Positions 18,291-27,569 of a stretch of 64,000 bases of DNA are shown here, one piece after another. The stretch spans positions 620,001-684,000 of the forward strand of contig NZ_JGYP01000002.1 in the NCBI RefSeq assembly GCF_000741525.1, written 5' to 3'. Position 1 is the first letter of the stretch. Each line of letters opens with the position of its first letter. Origin of the DNA: Bifidobacterium bohemicum DSM 22767. GTDB taxonomy: Bacteria; Actinomycetota; Actinomycetes; Actinomycetales; Bifidobacteriaceae. The position numbers were made by a program, and so were the translations under genes. The notes under the pieces are model-generated. The model made no database searches and was not told the origin of the DNA. It saw nothing but the letters and a program-made list of their open reading frames with translations.

Positions 18291-18626
18291 ATCGGTCCGG
18301 TTTCCCGCCATCGCGGGACGCCCCGACACAACGCCGATCGACCAACAGCCACGGAGCCACACGCCTACTCACGCGAGGACAGACCCCGCTCTTAACCGCC
18401 ATTTTGACCTATCAGTCGAAATACAAAATCCCGGGCCTTCAACCACTCATCAATATTGTCAAGTTACAAGCAAACAAGGGAAATCGTACATGATAGGCAT
18501 CGAATATCCTGTGGAAGCGTGCAAATTATTTATAAAAAATCAGTGAAATCGTGTAGAATAGTATCTAGAAAGTTAGTGAAAACGTGCACAAAGCGGCGTG
18601 AAACGTTGGAATGAAGCGGGGATGAC
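18291..18626 (+). promoter_or_regulatory. Upstream region of the DUF4143 ATPase with repeated GTGAAA-CGTG motif
   Basis: No gene. Four related motifs precede the ATPase: GTGGAAGCGTGCA (18511), GTGAAATCGTGTA (18543), GTGAAAACGTGCA (18576) and a shorter GTGAAACGTTG (18598). The first three are 32-33 bases apart, about three helical turns. TAGAAT at 18554-18559 is a possible -10. The pattern suggests a multi-site operator, perhaps for an autoregulator. Confidence 0.5.
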
Positions 18627-19961
18627 ATGAAACGACAACTAATGGCTCAACTGGTCACCTGGAAAGACGACCCACAACGCAAGCCGCTCGTACTCGACGG
18701 CGCACGGCAGACGGGCAAGACGTGGATAGCCCGGGAATTCGGCCGCACGCACTTCAAACGGGTCGCCTACGTCTCCCTGCAGGACGACCCGGCGATGCAG
18801 GAGCTTTTCGCCGGTTCGCTGCGCCCGGAGCGCCTTATCTCCGGCATCGCGCTGGCGGCGGGCACGCGCATCGATCCGGCCGACACCCTCATCGTACTCG
18901 ATGAGGTGCAGGAAGTGCCGCACGCGGTGGAATCACTGAAATACTTTGCCGAAGAAGCCCCGCAGTACCCGATCATCGCAACCGGCTCGACGCTGGGCAT
19001 CACCATTCACCGCAACGTCTCGTTTCCGGTCGGAAAAGTCGACGTGCTACGTCTTTATCCGTTCTCATTCCGTGAGTTTCTCAACGCTTGCGGACAAGAC
19101 CAGCTGACGCAGATCCTTGAAAGCGGGGACACGGATCTGATGACCGTATTCCATGAAAGATTCATGGAATACCTCAAATATTACATGGTCGTGGGCGGCA
19201 TGCCCGAAGCGGTGCAGGCCTTCATCGACACTTACCCCGGCGTCGATTTCGAGCGAATTACCCGCATTCAAACGGCCATCGAACACGGTTACCGCAGCGA
19301 CTTTTCAAAATACCCCGATGACATGCCGCAAGGGTTTGCACTGCGTCTGACTCAATTGTGGGATTCCCTGCCGCAACAGCTTGCGCGTGAGACCAAGAAA
19401 TTCACGTATAGCGCCATCAAACCTGGCGCGCGCGGCCGAGAATACGACCTTGCGATCCAGCGTCTGCAGGACTCGTCACTGGTCACTCAGGTTCCACGCG
19501 CAAGAACCGTCGAATACCCGCTGCCGATGTTCGTGGACCGGTCCGCCTTCAAACTGTTCACCATGGACACCGGTTTGCTGCGTGAGATGAGCGGCATCGA
19601 GCCGCAGACCATTTTGGAGGGCGACAAGGTGTTCCGCACCGCCAAAGGCGCACTGGCCGAGCAGCTGGTCTGCCAGGAGCTGGTTGCCGCCGGTTTTGAG
19701 CCATATTATTGGACGGACACCAACGCGGCACACGAGCTGGACTTCCTCGTTCAAATCGACGGTCGAGTCATGCCGATCGAGGTGAAGGCCGGCGGCAATC
19801 TCAAGTCAACAAGCCTTAAATATGCAATGCGCAAATTCGGCATCACCTCCGCCGTACGCTTTTCATCCCTTCCGCCCCGCCACGACGGAGCGATCATCGA
19901 CCTCCCGCTTTACGCGGTGAGCACACTGAAATCTCGGCCGCTCCAGCCGCAAAAGCAATAA
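18627..19961 (+). CDS. DUF4143-type AAA ATPase (COG1373)
   Basis: 444 residues, full length for the family. Walker A GARQTGKT at residues 25-32, Walker B LIVLDEVQE at about 88-96, sensor region IIATGSTLG, and a C-terminal DUF4143 domain with the nuclease-like motif ELDFLVQIDGRVMPIEVKAG. The D-x(n)-E-x-K arrangement resembles PD-(D/E)XK folds. The start has GGGGATGAC upstream. These ATPases are abundant in bifidobacteria and many anaerobes; cellular role unknown. A truncated relative lies at 59861-60490. Confidence 0.92.
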   Translation: MKRQLMAQLVTWKDDPQRKPLVLDGARQTGKTWIAREFGRTHFKRVAYVSLQDDPAMQELFAGSLRPERLISGIALAAGTRIDPADTLIVLDEVQEVPHAVESLKYFAEEAPQYPIIATGSTLGITIHRNVSFPVGKVDVLRLYPFSFREFLNACGQDQLTQILESGDTDLMTVFHERFMEYLKYYMVVGGMPEAVQAFIDTYPGVDFERITRIQTAIEHGYRSDFSKYPDDMPQGFALRLTQLWDSLPQQLARETKKFTYSAIKPGARGREYDLAIQRLQDSSLVTQVPRARTVEYPLPMFVDRSAFKLFTMDTGLLREMSGIEPQTILEGDKVFRTAKGALAEQLVCQELVAAGFEPYYWTDTNAAHELDFLVQIDGRVMPIEVKAGGNLKSTSLKYAMRKFGITSAVRFSSLPPRHDGAIIDLPLYAVSTLKSRPLQPQKQ

Positions 19962-20483
19962 GGTGCGAGACGCAGTTTGCCGCTAATCCGTCCGATGCCG
20001 TAGATTCGCAAGAGGCCGCAGTGACACCCGTCCGGCAAGCCACTGTCATATAGGATTACCACGCTTGCGGCTGAAACAGCCAGCCAGCACCGAAAACAAA
20101 CGTCATAAGCAATGCACCAACAATTGACACGACGCCCTTAGATCGGTAATTCCCCGGTGTACGGCAACGCAGACACCGGTTGAATGACGACCGGAAACGG
20201 ATTGGCACCCTCATCCGCAATATAGGTGCCCCGCCGAGTTGCTCACACCGCCCGCTCGGCCGAGGCGCCGGTGGCGCCCCAGGCCGAGTTCGTCCGTCCG
20301 CTCGCCGTTGGGCACCTCCTACCAATCAAGACTGTCGGAACCATAAACCCCCAATGGTGACGGCCGGCCTTCGAGCAGACCAACCCAGCCCATCATACGT
20401 TTGGGTTTGGCCGGCCGTCGTGGGTATCTCAAGGCCCGGGTCCCCTATGGTGCCGAGCTTGCTGGCGCCGTAAAACAGGAGAT
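19962..20483. other. Gene-free stretch with a long-range inverted repeat
   Basis: No supported gene. GACGGCCGGCC (20359-20369) pairs with GGCCGGCCGTC (20409-20419), and within the loop AACCCA can pair with TGGGTT, giving an extended hairpin. A minus-strand reading near 20060-20200 encodes a CxxC-like pair and a hydrophobic stretch but has no clear start. Confidence 0.5.
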
Positions 20484-20825
20484 TTACATTGCTGACTTTA
20501 CAAGTGTGCCATCTGGATAAATCAAGTTACTCAAGCTCCGGGTCTTAGTAAATATGCCTCGCATGTTGGTGACGTTCCGGGTGTTCCACTTGGATATACC
20601 GTCAGGTTGTCGAATCTCGTTCGCGACGCAGAACACGCTATCCATGTTCGTGACGTTGCCGGTATTCCAGGTTTCAAATCTGTCAATGGTCTCAAGCAGC
20701 GGAGTCACCCGGAACATGCAGTGGAGATCAGTGGCTTGGCTGACAGCGAGGTGAGTGACGTCAATGGTCTTGACACTAGGCAAGTTGGAGAAGGAGATAT
20801 CGGCGCTTGCATCGTCATTTAGCAC
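20484..20825 (-). pseudogene. Fragment of a BspA-like DUF285 repeat surface protein
   Basis: 113 codons containing two repeats of the form FETWNTGNVTNMDSVF and ISKWNTRNVTNMRGIF. This is the DUF285 (BspA-like) leucine-rich repeat signature of bifidobacterial and lactobacillar surface proteins, which normally run for many repeats behind a signal peptide. Here there is no signal peptide, ribosome binding site, cell-wall anchor or long repeat series, so this is a leftover internal fragment. Confidence 0.8.
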
Positions 20826-20841
20826 CGCTACTTAGTCTGAA

Positions 20842-20927
20842 CAAAGTGCGAAAAGTACCGGAATCATCGTCTAGTTCCCATATTCCGGCCTGCTAAAGTG
20901 CGAAAAGTGCCAAAATCGCACTTTAGC
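20842..20927. repeat. Short direct and inverted repeats around AAAGTGCG
   Basis: AAAGTGCGAAAAGT occurs twice (20843-20856 and 20895-20908). Between the copies CCGGAAT pairs with ATTCCGG. The second copy starts a perfect 11-base inverted repeat, GCTAAAGTGCG (20892-20902) with CGCACTTTAGC (20917-20927). Located beyond the 3' end of trxB; could terminate that gene or be a small palindromic element. Confidence 0.6.
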
Positions 20928-20995
20928 TATATCACGCATGGGCCATCTGAATGACAATTTCAAGGAAGATGACATTCATGAGGGCATGGCCGAAA

Positions 20996-22903
20996 CTACG
21001 CCTCGTCGATCAGGTCGAGCATCTGCGGCACAGTCTTCTTGCCGAACTCGACCTTCTGGCTGGTCGAGCCATCGGCGGCCGTCTTGTTGACGACGATGCA
21101 GGGCACGCTCATGGCGCCGTACTGGTTCTGCAACTCCGGGAAGTGCGAGATGTCGTAGGCCTCGGCGCGCACGGCGGGGTTGCCGGCGGCGATGCGCTGG
21201 GCGGAGAGAACGGTCGTGGGGCACATCGTGCAGGTCAGCGAGACCAGAACCATGACGTCCACGGACGCGGGAGTTCCGGCGGAGGCGGCGGAACCGGCAG
21301 CCCCGCCATCGGCGATGGACGCGATACGTTTCTCGCTGTCGTCATCCACCTTTTGGCCCGGGCCGGCGGCATTGTAGAGGCCAAGTACGAACGAGTTAAA
21401 CTCGTGGCCGCTGGGTACGCCGTGGAAGGCCAGCCCGGTGGGCCTGAGCCGGCCCCCGTCGGACTCGTCGATCGTGCAGATGCGCACGCACGGGCGCACA
21501 AGCGGCAGGGGCGCCGTGACGTCGAATTTCGCACGGCCGTTCGCATCCAACTCGACGGAGCCATCGGCAGGCACGCCCGAGCCGGCTGCCAGACCGGCGG
21601 AACCGGACGAATCATGACCCTCGCCGTCAGCCACCACAGCAGTCAACTTGCCGTCGCTCAACGCCACCAATTCGTCGATGAACCCTTGCAACTGAGCCGA
21701 AAGCGGGGTTCGGTCCAACTCAAGCGACAGCCCCACCGGACGCGCCATGCGGGAGAACACGGCATCAAGCTGCTTGCGAATCCCGTCATTGAAGAAACCG
21801 GAGGTCTTGGAACGCGGAGCGCCGGTCTTGTCGGCGGCGGAAACAGCGGAGGATGGGGCGGGCGATGTGCCGGAGACCCTTGCCGCTGCCTCCTCGGCGG
21901 CCTCACGCCGCTCATACTTCGAGGAGGTGGGGCGAGGCGGCACCAAACCGGTCTTCTCGCTCAGATCCTTGGCGTACCGTTCGAGCTCCACGGCCGCCAC
22001 CGCCCCGTCGGAGACGGCGGTGACCACCTGCCGCAGGTTCTTCTGACGCAGATCACCGGCCGCGTACACGCCGGCCGCGGAGGTCTCAAGAAAACCGTGC
22101 GTCACCACGTATCCCCATTCATCGAGGTCGACCACGTCCTTTAACAGATCGGTCTGCGGCAGGTACCCGGCGAAGACGAAAACGCCGAAACTATCGCTCA
22201 GAGTGGGTTTCCATGTGGTCTCTTCACCGGTTTTCGAATCCACCAGCGTAGCTTCGACCAACCCACCCTGTCCGGCAGAAACCGCCTTGAGCTCGGTATG
22301 ATAACGGATCTCGATCTTCGGATTGGCCTTGGCCTCCGCGGCCACGGCCTCGTCGCAGGTGAAGTCATCGCTGCGGGCGATGACGGTAACCTTTTTGGCG
22401 TATTTGGTCAAGAATACCGATTCCTCGGCGGCGGAGAAGCCACCGCCCACGACCAGCACTTCCTTGCCGTTGAAGAACTCGCCGTCACAGGTTGCGCAAT
22501 AGGAAACGCCGCGACCAGCGTATTCCGCCTCGCCCTCGAAGCCGATCTTGCGAGGGTTGGCGCCGGTGGCGATAAGAACGCCAAACGTCTTCAAGTCACC
22601 ACGGTTGGTGTGTATGGTTTTGATGTCGTCCTGCACATCGAGGCCAGTGACCTCCGCAGACATGAACTCGGCACCGAAATCCTCGGCCTGCCCGCGCATA
22701 ATGGACGTGAGCTGGCGCCCCTCGATCGACGCGACCCCCGGGTAATTGACCACCCTGTTCGTAATGGTGACCTGCCCGCCGTACTCATCCTTCTCCACAA
22801 TCAGGACGCGATATCGAGCGCGCGCGAGGTACAGCCCGGCCGTGAGTCCGGCTGGCCCGCCTCCGATCACCACGACATCATACAAATCATCCTGCTGTTT
22901 CAT
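20996..22903 (-). CDS. trxB: Thioredoxin reductase with C-terminal thioredoxin-like domain
   Basis: 635 residues. Residues 1 to about 310 are a flavoprotein disulfide reductase: FAD motif GGGPAG (14-19), redox site CATC (136-139), NAD(P)H motif GGGFSAAEE, and the FAD-binding AAGDLRQK. After an Ala/Ser-rich linker comes a C-terminal tandem thioredoxin-fold region with a second redox pair C558-T-M-C561 and the cis-proline motif SVPCIVVN. AhpF has the reverse order (thioredoxin folds first). With ahpC next door it probably reduces the peroxiredoxin using NAD(P)H. The start at 22903 follows GGGAGAAAAGC. Confidence 0.93.
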   Translation of the reverse strand: MKQQDDLYDVVVIGGGPAGLTAGLYLARARYRVLIVEKDEYGGQVTITNRVVNYPGVASIEGRQLTSIMRGQAEDFGAEFMSAEVTGLDVQDDIKTIHTNRGDLKTFGVLIATGANPRKIGFEGEAEYAGRGVSYCATCDGEFFNGKEVLVVGGGFSAAEESVFLTKYAKKVTVIARSDDFTCDEAVAAEAKANPKIEIRYHTELKAVSAGQGGLVEATLVDSKTGEETTWKPTLSDSFGVFVFAGYLPQTDLLKDVVDLDEWGYVVTHGFLETSAAGVYAAGDLRQKNLRQVVTAVSDGAVAAVELERYAKDLSEKTGLVPPRPTSSKYERREAAEEAAARVSGTSPAPSSAVSAADKTGAPRSKTSGFFNDGIRKQLDAVFSRMARPVGLSLELDRTPLSAQLQGFIDELVALSDGKLTAVVADGEGHDSSGSAGLAAGSGVPADGSVELDANGRAKFDVTAPLPLVRPCVRICTIDESDGGRLRPTGLAFHGVPSGHEFNSFVLGLYNAAGPGQKVDDDSEKRIASIADGGAAGSAASAGTPASVDVMVLVSLTCTMCPTTVLSAQRIAAGNPAVRAEAYDISHFPELQNQYGAMSVPCIVVNKTAADGSTSQKVEFGKKTVPQMLDLIDEA

Positions 22904-23002
22904 GCTTTTCTCCCGCATCCTGCCTTAATCCTACCGACGGTCCACACTGCAATACTCTAGCGCTCCGCTATTGAAAAGCTAGATTGTCAATCGGTCTCTA
23001 TC

Positions 23003-23106
23003 CCGTAGGCACTTTACACCGGAACCGCGGAAGCCTCCAGAGAGCCTTGGAACTCCGCCATTCTCCACAAAACGTTTCCCATGGTATTGCCGTAAAGTGC
23101 CTACGG
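23003..23106. repeat. Palindromic intergenic element, copy A
   Basis: Perfect 15-base terminal inverted repeats CCGTAGGCACTTTAC (23003-23017) and GTAAAGTGCCTACGG (23092-23106) bound a 104-base segment. The internal ACTCCGCCATTCTC (23052-23065) recurs in copy B at 35271-35284 together with the same GTAGGCACTTT end. It sits between ahpC and trxB. Confidence 0.8.
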
Positions 23107-23126
23107 AACGAAACGACAGGGTCCGA

Positions 23127-23690
23127 TCAGAGCTGGCCGACCAGATCCAGGCTCGGCTCGATGGTCTCGTCGCCGGGGGTCCAATTGGCCGGGCACACCT
23201 GATCACCGTGCTCGTAGACGAACTGCGAGGCCTTGACACGACGCAGAATCTCCTCGGCGTTGCGTCCGACGTTCGAGGAAATGACCTCGTAGGCAACCAC
23301 CTTGCCGTCCGGGCTGATGATGAAGTCACCACGCTCGGCCTGGCCGTTGACCTCATCATAGGTGTCGAGGTCGCGGGCGAGCTTGTTGGTCGGGTCGGCG
23401 ATCATCGGGAACTGGATCTTGTTGATCTTCTCGTTGGCCTCGTGCCAAGCCTTGTGAACGAACTCGGTGTCGTGCGACACGGAATAGATCTCGCAGCCCG
23501 CGTCCTTGAATTCGCCATAGTGGTCGGCAAGATCCTCGAGCTCGGTGGGGCACACGAAGCTGAAATCGTTGGGATAGAAGAAGAACAGCGACCAGTGGCC
23601 GAGCACGTCCTTCTTGGAGATCTGCTTGATCTCGTTGTCCTGGTAGTAGTTGGAAGTGAAATCCATCAGCTCGTGCTGCAACATCGTCAT
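23127..23690 (-). CDS. ahpC: Alkyl hydroperoxide reductase C (2-Cys peroxiredoxin)
   Basis: 187 residues. Typical AhpC with peroxidatic C47 in SFVCPTE and resolving C166 in VCPANW. It reduces hydrogen peroxide and organic peroxides in the cytosol; the adjacent thioredoxin-reductase fusion is its likely electron donor. The start has GGAGGA about twelve bases upstream. The two genes are separated by 223 bases carrying a palindromic repeat element, which may process or separate their transcripts. Confidence 0.97.
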   Translation of the reverse strand: MTMLQHELMDFTSNYYQDNEIKQISKKDVLGHWSLFFFYPNDFSFVCPTELEDLADHYGEFKDAGCEIYSVSHDTEFVHKAWHEANEKINKIQFPMIADPTNKLARDLDTYDEVNGQAERGDFIISPDGKVVAYEVISSNVGRNAEEILRRVKASQFVYEHGDQVCPANWTPGDETIEPSLDLVGQL

Positions 23691-24260
23691 ATCTAATCAT
23701 TCCTCCGTCCTGAATGCCCTTTCACGGGCACTCATTGCGATATCGTGCGACAACGATCCGCCGATTCGCAAACAACCACGAACCGGATTCCCGCATGTCC
23801 GCTTATCGCGCCATGCTACCGCCCATCCGAACAAGTCGGAAGTAACCGCCCCTCTTACCGACGTATCTTTACGCGCTTTGAACCACCCTTGCGCCCAACG
23901 GCGAACAACCATTCGGCATTACGACAGCCACACGCGAATCGTCCACGACCATGACGAGCACGAGTACAGCGGACAAAACCGCAACGGTCAACAAACGTGA
24001 AGCGAAGATATCACAGCGCCACCTCCGCTGGAGGCAACCCCCGGAACACCGCCGCTTCGAGCCGACCGGCATGCCTTCCTGCGACGACGCCCCACCCGCA
24101 GGGGAATACCGAACCCCCCCCCCGGCACATCGGCGGTCCCGGGTCATCTCGAAACCACCCGCACGATCGAACGGGGACGGTAGTATCGTCAGGAACGAGA
24201 CACCGTCAAGACGGGCAGCCAAAGCCGACTCCGCACGCACGGCGAACAAGGAGGATCACG
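23691..24260. other. Divergent promoter region of ahpC and carbonic anhydrase with a C10 tract
   Basis: No gene supported. It contains the upstream regions of ahpC (minus) and the carbonic anhydrase (plus). A run of ten C (24114-24123) lies about 140 bases before the carbonic anhydrase start and could vary in length by slippage. Confidence 0.5.
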
Positions 24261-25094
24261 ATGACCACCGGCCAAGCCACCACACGTTCCGAGCTCTTTG
24301 ACGCACACGACGACCCAAGTTCGCCCGAATCAACGGCCAACGCCACCTGGAGCCGCATGCTGGAAGGCAACTCGCGCTTCGCGGCAGGCACACCCGAACA
24401 CCCCTGGCAGGACCGCGAGACGCGGGAATCCCTGATCGACGGACAGCACCCCGACGCGGCGGTGCTCGCCTGCTCCGACTCGCGCGTGCCGCCCGAAATC
24501 ATCTTCGACCAAGGACTTGGCAACATGTTCACCGTGCGCACAGCGGGCCAGATCATCGACGACGCGGTGATTGCGTCGCTTGAATACGCGGTGACGCACC
24601 TGCATGTGAGCCTGCTCGTGGTGCTCGGTCACGAACATTGCGGGGCCGTGGCCGGGGCCGTCGAAGAACTCGACGAGCTTGCCGCGAGCACCGGAATCGA
24701 CCTGAATGCAGCCGATGGCGATGCGATGCAACCGGCGTCGGGAGTCGACAACGCGATTACCGGCAACGCAACTGCCGACGCGATTCTCAACGCGAACAGC
24801 GGCATGCCCATTGATGCAACGGGCGGCGAAGACGACCCGTTTGACCAGCTTGAAACGCTGGTGACAGAGGCGGAATCCGTCATTCTGCGCTCAGTCGGGG
24901 CCTCCGTGTTATCGGCTCGTGAAGCCGAACTGACCGATCACGACGATTTCGAACGCGTACATATCGCACGCACAATCGAGACCCTGGTCGACCGGTCGTC
25001 CATCATCCAGTATGCACTGGCAGAGCAACGACTTTCGATCGTCGGCGCACGCTATCGTCTGACGGACGGCAAAGTCGAGGTGTTGTCGTTCTGA
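24261..25094 (+). CDS. Beta-carbonic anhydrase with an acidic insertion
   Basis: 277 residues; interconverts CO2 and bicarbonate, which would feed the bicarbonate-using PEP carboxylase and other carboxylases. Zinc ligands are visible: C71 and D73 in ACSDSRVPPE, H124 and C127 in GHEHCGA. About 50 residues (roughly 143-192, rich in Ala, Asp, Gly, Asn) separate the HEHC motif from the last helices, where most family members have a short loop. Start at 24261 has AAGGAGGATCACG; a longer in-frame reading upstream is not supported. Confidence 0.93.
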   Translation: MTTGQATTRSELFDAHDDPSSPESTANATWSRMLEGNSRFAAGTPEHPWQDRETRESLIDGQHPDAAVLACSDSRVPPEIIFDQGLGNMFTVRTAGQIIDDAVIASLEYAVTHLHVSLLVVLGHEHCGAVAGAVEELDELAASTGIDLNAADGDAMQPASGVDNAITGNATADAILNANSGMPIDATGGEDDPFDQLETLVTEAESVILRSVGASVLSAREAELTDHDDFERVHIARTIETLVDRSSIIQYALAEQRLSIVGARYRLTDGKVEVLSF

Positions 25095-25433
25095 GACATG
25101 ACACTTCGTTGGTTCAGTTGACGATCTTGGCCTACAATCCTGTTTTTATGTAAATGCCCGGGAAGAGCGCAGACCGCCGCCGTCAAAACCGCAACGCCGC
25201 CAACTACACAGGCGTGGGGCAAGACCTGACTATACGAAACCAGATTGATCAAATCGTTCTTGTCGTAAAACTCGCCAGTGATGGGGAGACACGGGCCGCA
25301 TCGGACTCATCGGGTCGTCAAGCCGCAGTATCCACCGCCCTTGCCTCGAACATAGCGTGGTCTCCCACGGTAATAAGCCTTGGTAGACCACGCATATCTC
25401 GAAGTGGCAGGATTTGGCGCAAGACCGAAACTG
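25095..25433. other. Convergent intergenic stretch
   Basis: No gene seen. GCGTGGTCT (25355-25363) pairs with AGACCACGC (25385-25393), a possible termination hairpin for the alpha-galactosidase gene, though no T-run follows on the minus strand. Confidence 0.45.
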
Positions 25434-27569
25434 CTACTGTCGCACAATATCGATGAGGCGGGCAGTTTCGGGCCGGCAGCGCGGAATGCGGATGCCGACC
25501 TTTGCCAGATACTCTCCAGTTACCGCCACATCACCTATCGGACCATAGGAATCGAAGGACTCAAGCGGCGCGGAAAGCTCGGAAACCCCAGTCCAGCGAA
25601 GCTTATACCGAGCTGACGGATCGAGGCCGGGCACCCGCAAGTAGACCCCGCGGTTTGAATCGGACTCCTCATATTGCACATGCTCGATAATGGCCCGCGA
25701 GCCGTCCTGCGCGACCGCGCCGAAACCAAGTACCGTCGGGTCGGGAACATCCAATCGAACGAACCGACCGCCGTGAAGCAGGCCACGATTGGCTTTATAC
25801 CAAGCAATCCAAGTCGCAAGTTGATCCAAGTCGTCGGCGTCGGCCTCGGTGATGTCCCATTCGATCCCGAAACCAAAGAACACTGCCGTGGCGGCCCGGA
25901 AAGCAAGACTGAAAGTTCGCCCCGTTTGCTGCGAGGAGGGTTGCGAGATATGTGCGCCAATGTATTCAGGCGCAACAGTCTGTGCGGTCCAACGCTGGAT
26001 CTTCTGCCGGCTCAAGGCGTCGGTCATATCCGAGCACCAGAAGCGCGAAACCTTCTCAACCACGCCGGTATCGATGCGCCCGCCGCCGGAAGCACACGAC
26101 TCCCATTCGATTTCGGGGAACCGTTCGCGGAAGGCATCCAGCAGGCGGTAGAAAGCCGTCGTCTGCTCATGCACCGCCGGCGCACCGCCATGCTGATTCG
26201 AACCGGCCTCAAGCAGGAAGCGGTTGTGATCCCACTTCACGTAGTCGACGCCAGTCCGCTCCAGAACCTCACTTATCGACTCATACACATAACTGAACGC
26301 CGCAGGATTGGTCAGGTCAAGCACCAACTGATTGCGCTGTTCGATTGGCGTCCGTTCGCCGGCCTGCATAATCCAATCCGGATGCTTGCGATAAAGGTCA
26401 GAATCCTGGTTGATCATCTCCGGCTCAATCCACAGGCCGAACTGCATGCCACGGGAGTGCACGTAATCCGACAACGGTTTCAGCCCGTCCGGCCATACAT
26501 CTTCATCAATCCACCAATCTCCAAGGCCGGCATGGTCGTCACGACGCAGATGGAACCAGCCGTCGTCCAACACGTACCGCTCGATGCCGATGCGCGCGGC
26601 ACGGTCCGCGATCTCCCTGAGCTTGTCGAAATCATGGTGGAAGGTCACCGCCTCCCACACGTTGAGCGTCGCCGGCTGACTCTTGGGATGCGTGGGCAGC
26701 GAGCGCTCCCAGGCGTGCACACTTTGGGCGGCGCCATCGAGTCCATTGTCGGAGGCGGTAACCATGACCCAAGGGGTGGTGTAGCTTTCGCCGCTTTCCA
26801 GCACGATCTCTCCGGGCAGCAACAATTCGCCTGCGTTGATGCCGGCGGTCTGCTCATCGTCCCGTTCGACGGCGACGGTAGAATTACCGCTCCACGCGAC
26901 CTGGACCATGAGCACCGATCCATGACCGAAATCGAATCCCGGAGTGCCTGCCACAATCAGCGGCCCCGCGTAACCTGGCTTGCCTTTGCGGAACTCGCGC
27001 AGCCACATGCCATCAGCCACTTCATGACGCTGTGGCTGACGTTCACGCTCATGGCGACCCGCAAAATCCATAATCTCGGTCATGTCGTCACGAAGTGGAA
27101 TATGCACGTCAAGACCGTCAAGCACATAAGTCCCGTCCTCAGAACCACCGATGTTGGTCAGCATATGGCGAACGCGTAGCGACCCGCCGACTAATGCCTC
27201 TACCTGTGTGACCAAGTCGAGCTTAGCGTCGGCATCCCGTGCCGAGTATGACAAAATGTTCGCCTCGACATTCACTCCCTCGGTAAGCACAAACCTAGGT
27301 GACCACGAACACCCTACGACCTTTTTCCCGACATCAACACCGATTCGCTGTCCACGCAGGCTCGGCCTGGTAAACAGATCGAGCGCATGCTCAACAAAGA
27401 GCGCACGCGGCCGCGGATCCTGATAGGGGAATTCAACTTCACCCACGCCTTCAGGATCATCAACCGCAAAGAACGCAACCACGTTCGGCAGGTCGCCTCC
27501 GATCTCGGCATCATTCATTGCCATGCGCGTCTGTGGAGTCTGACCGGTGGCATTTGTTGGAAACAGCAT
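25434..27569 (-). CDS. Alpha-galactosidase, GH36
   Basis: 711 residues, standard GH36 length. Cleaves terminal alpha-1,6-galactose from raffinose-family sugars and melibiose. The catalytic nucleophile is the Asp of DYVKWDHNR and the acid/base the Asp of CSDMTDALSRQ; EPEMINQDS and CASGGGRID are further family motifs. There is no signal peptide, so it acts inside the cell on imported sugar. Start at 27569 follows AAGGGGAAAACAACC. It lies 221 bases downstream of the ABC permease genes in the same direction and is probably in their regulon. Confidence 0.95.
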   Translation of the reverse strand: MLFPTNATGQTPQTRMAMNDAEIGGDLPNVVAFFAVDDPEGVGEVEFPYQDPRPRALFVEHALDLFTRPSLRGQRIGVDVGKKVVGCSWSPRFVLTEGVNVEANILSYSARDADAKLDLVTQVEALVGGSLRVRHMLTNIGGSEDGTYVLDGLDVHIPLRDDMTEIMDFAGRHERERQPQRHEVADGMWLREFRKGKPGYAGPLIVAGTPGFDFGHGSVLMVQVAWSGNSTVAVERDDEQTAGINAGELLLPGEIVLESGESYTTPWVMVTASDNGLDGAAQSVHAWERSLPTHPKSQPATLNVWEAVTFHHDFDKLREIADRAARIGIERYVLDDGWFHLRRDDHAGLGDWWIDEDVWPDGLKPLSDYVHSRGMQFGLWIEPEMINQDSDLYRKHPDWIMQAGERTPIEQRNQLVLDLTNPAAFSYVYESISEVLERTGVDYVKWDHNRFLLEAGSNQHGGAPAVHEQTTAFYRLLDAFRERFPEIEWESCASGGGRIDTGVVEKVSRFWCSDMTDALSRQKIQRWTAQTVAPEYIGAHISQPSSQQTGRTFSLAFRAATAVFFGFGIEWDITEADADDLDQLATWIAWYKANRGLLHGGRFVRLDVPDPTVLGFGAVAQDGSRAIIEHVQYEESDSNRGVYLRVPGLDPSARYKLRWTGVSELSAPLESFDSYGPIGDVAVTGEYLAKVGIRIPRCRPETARLIDIVRQ

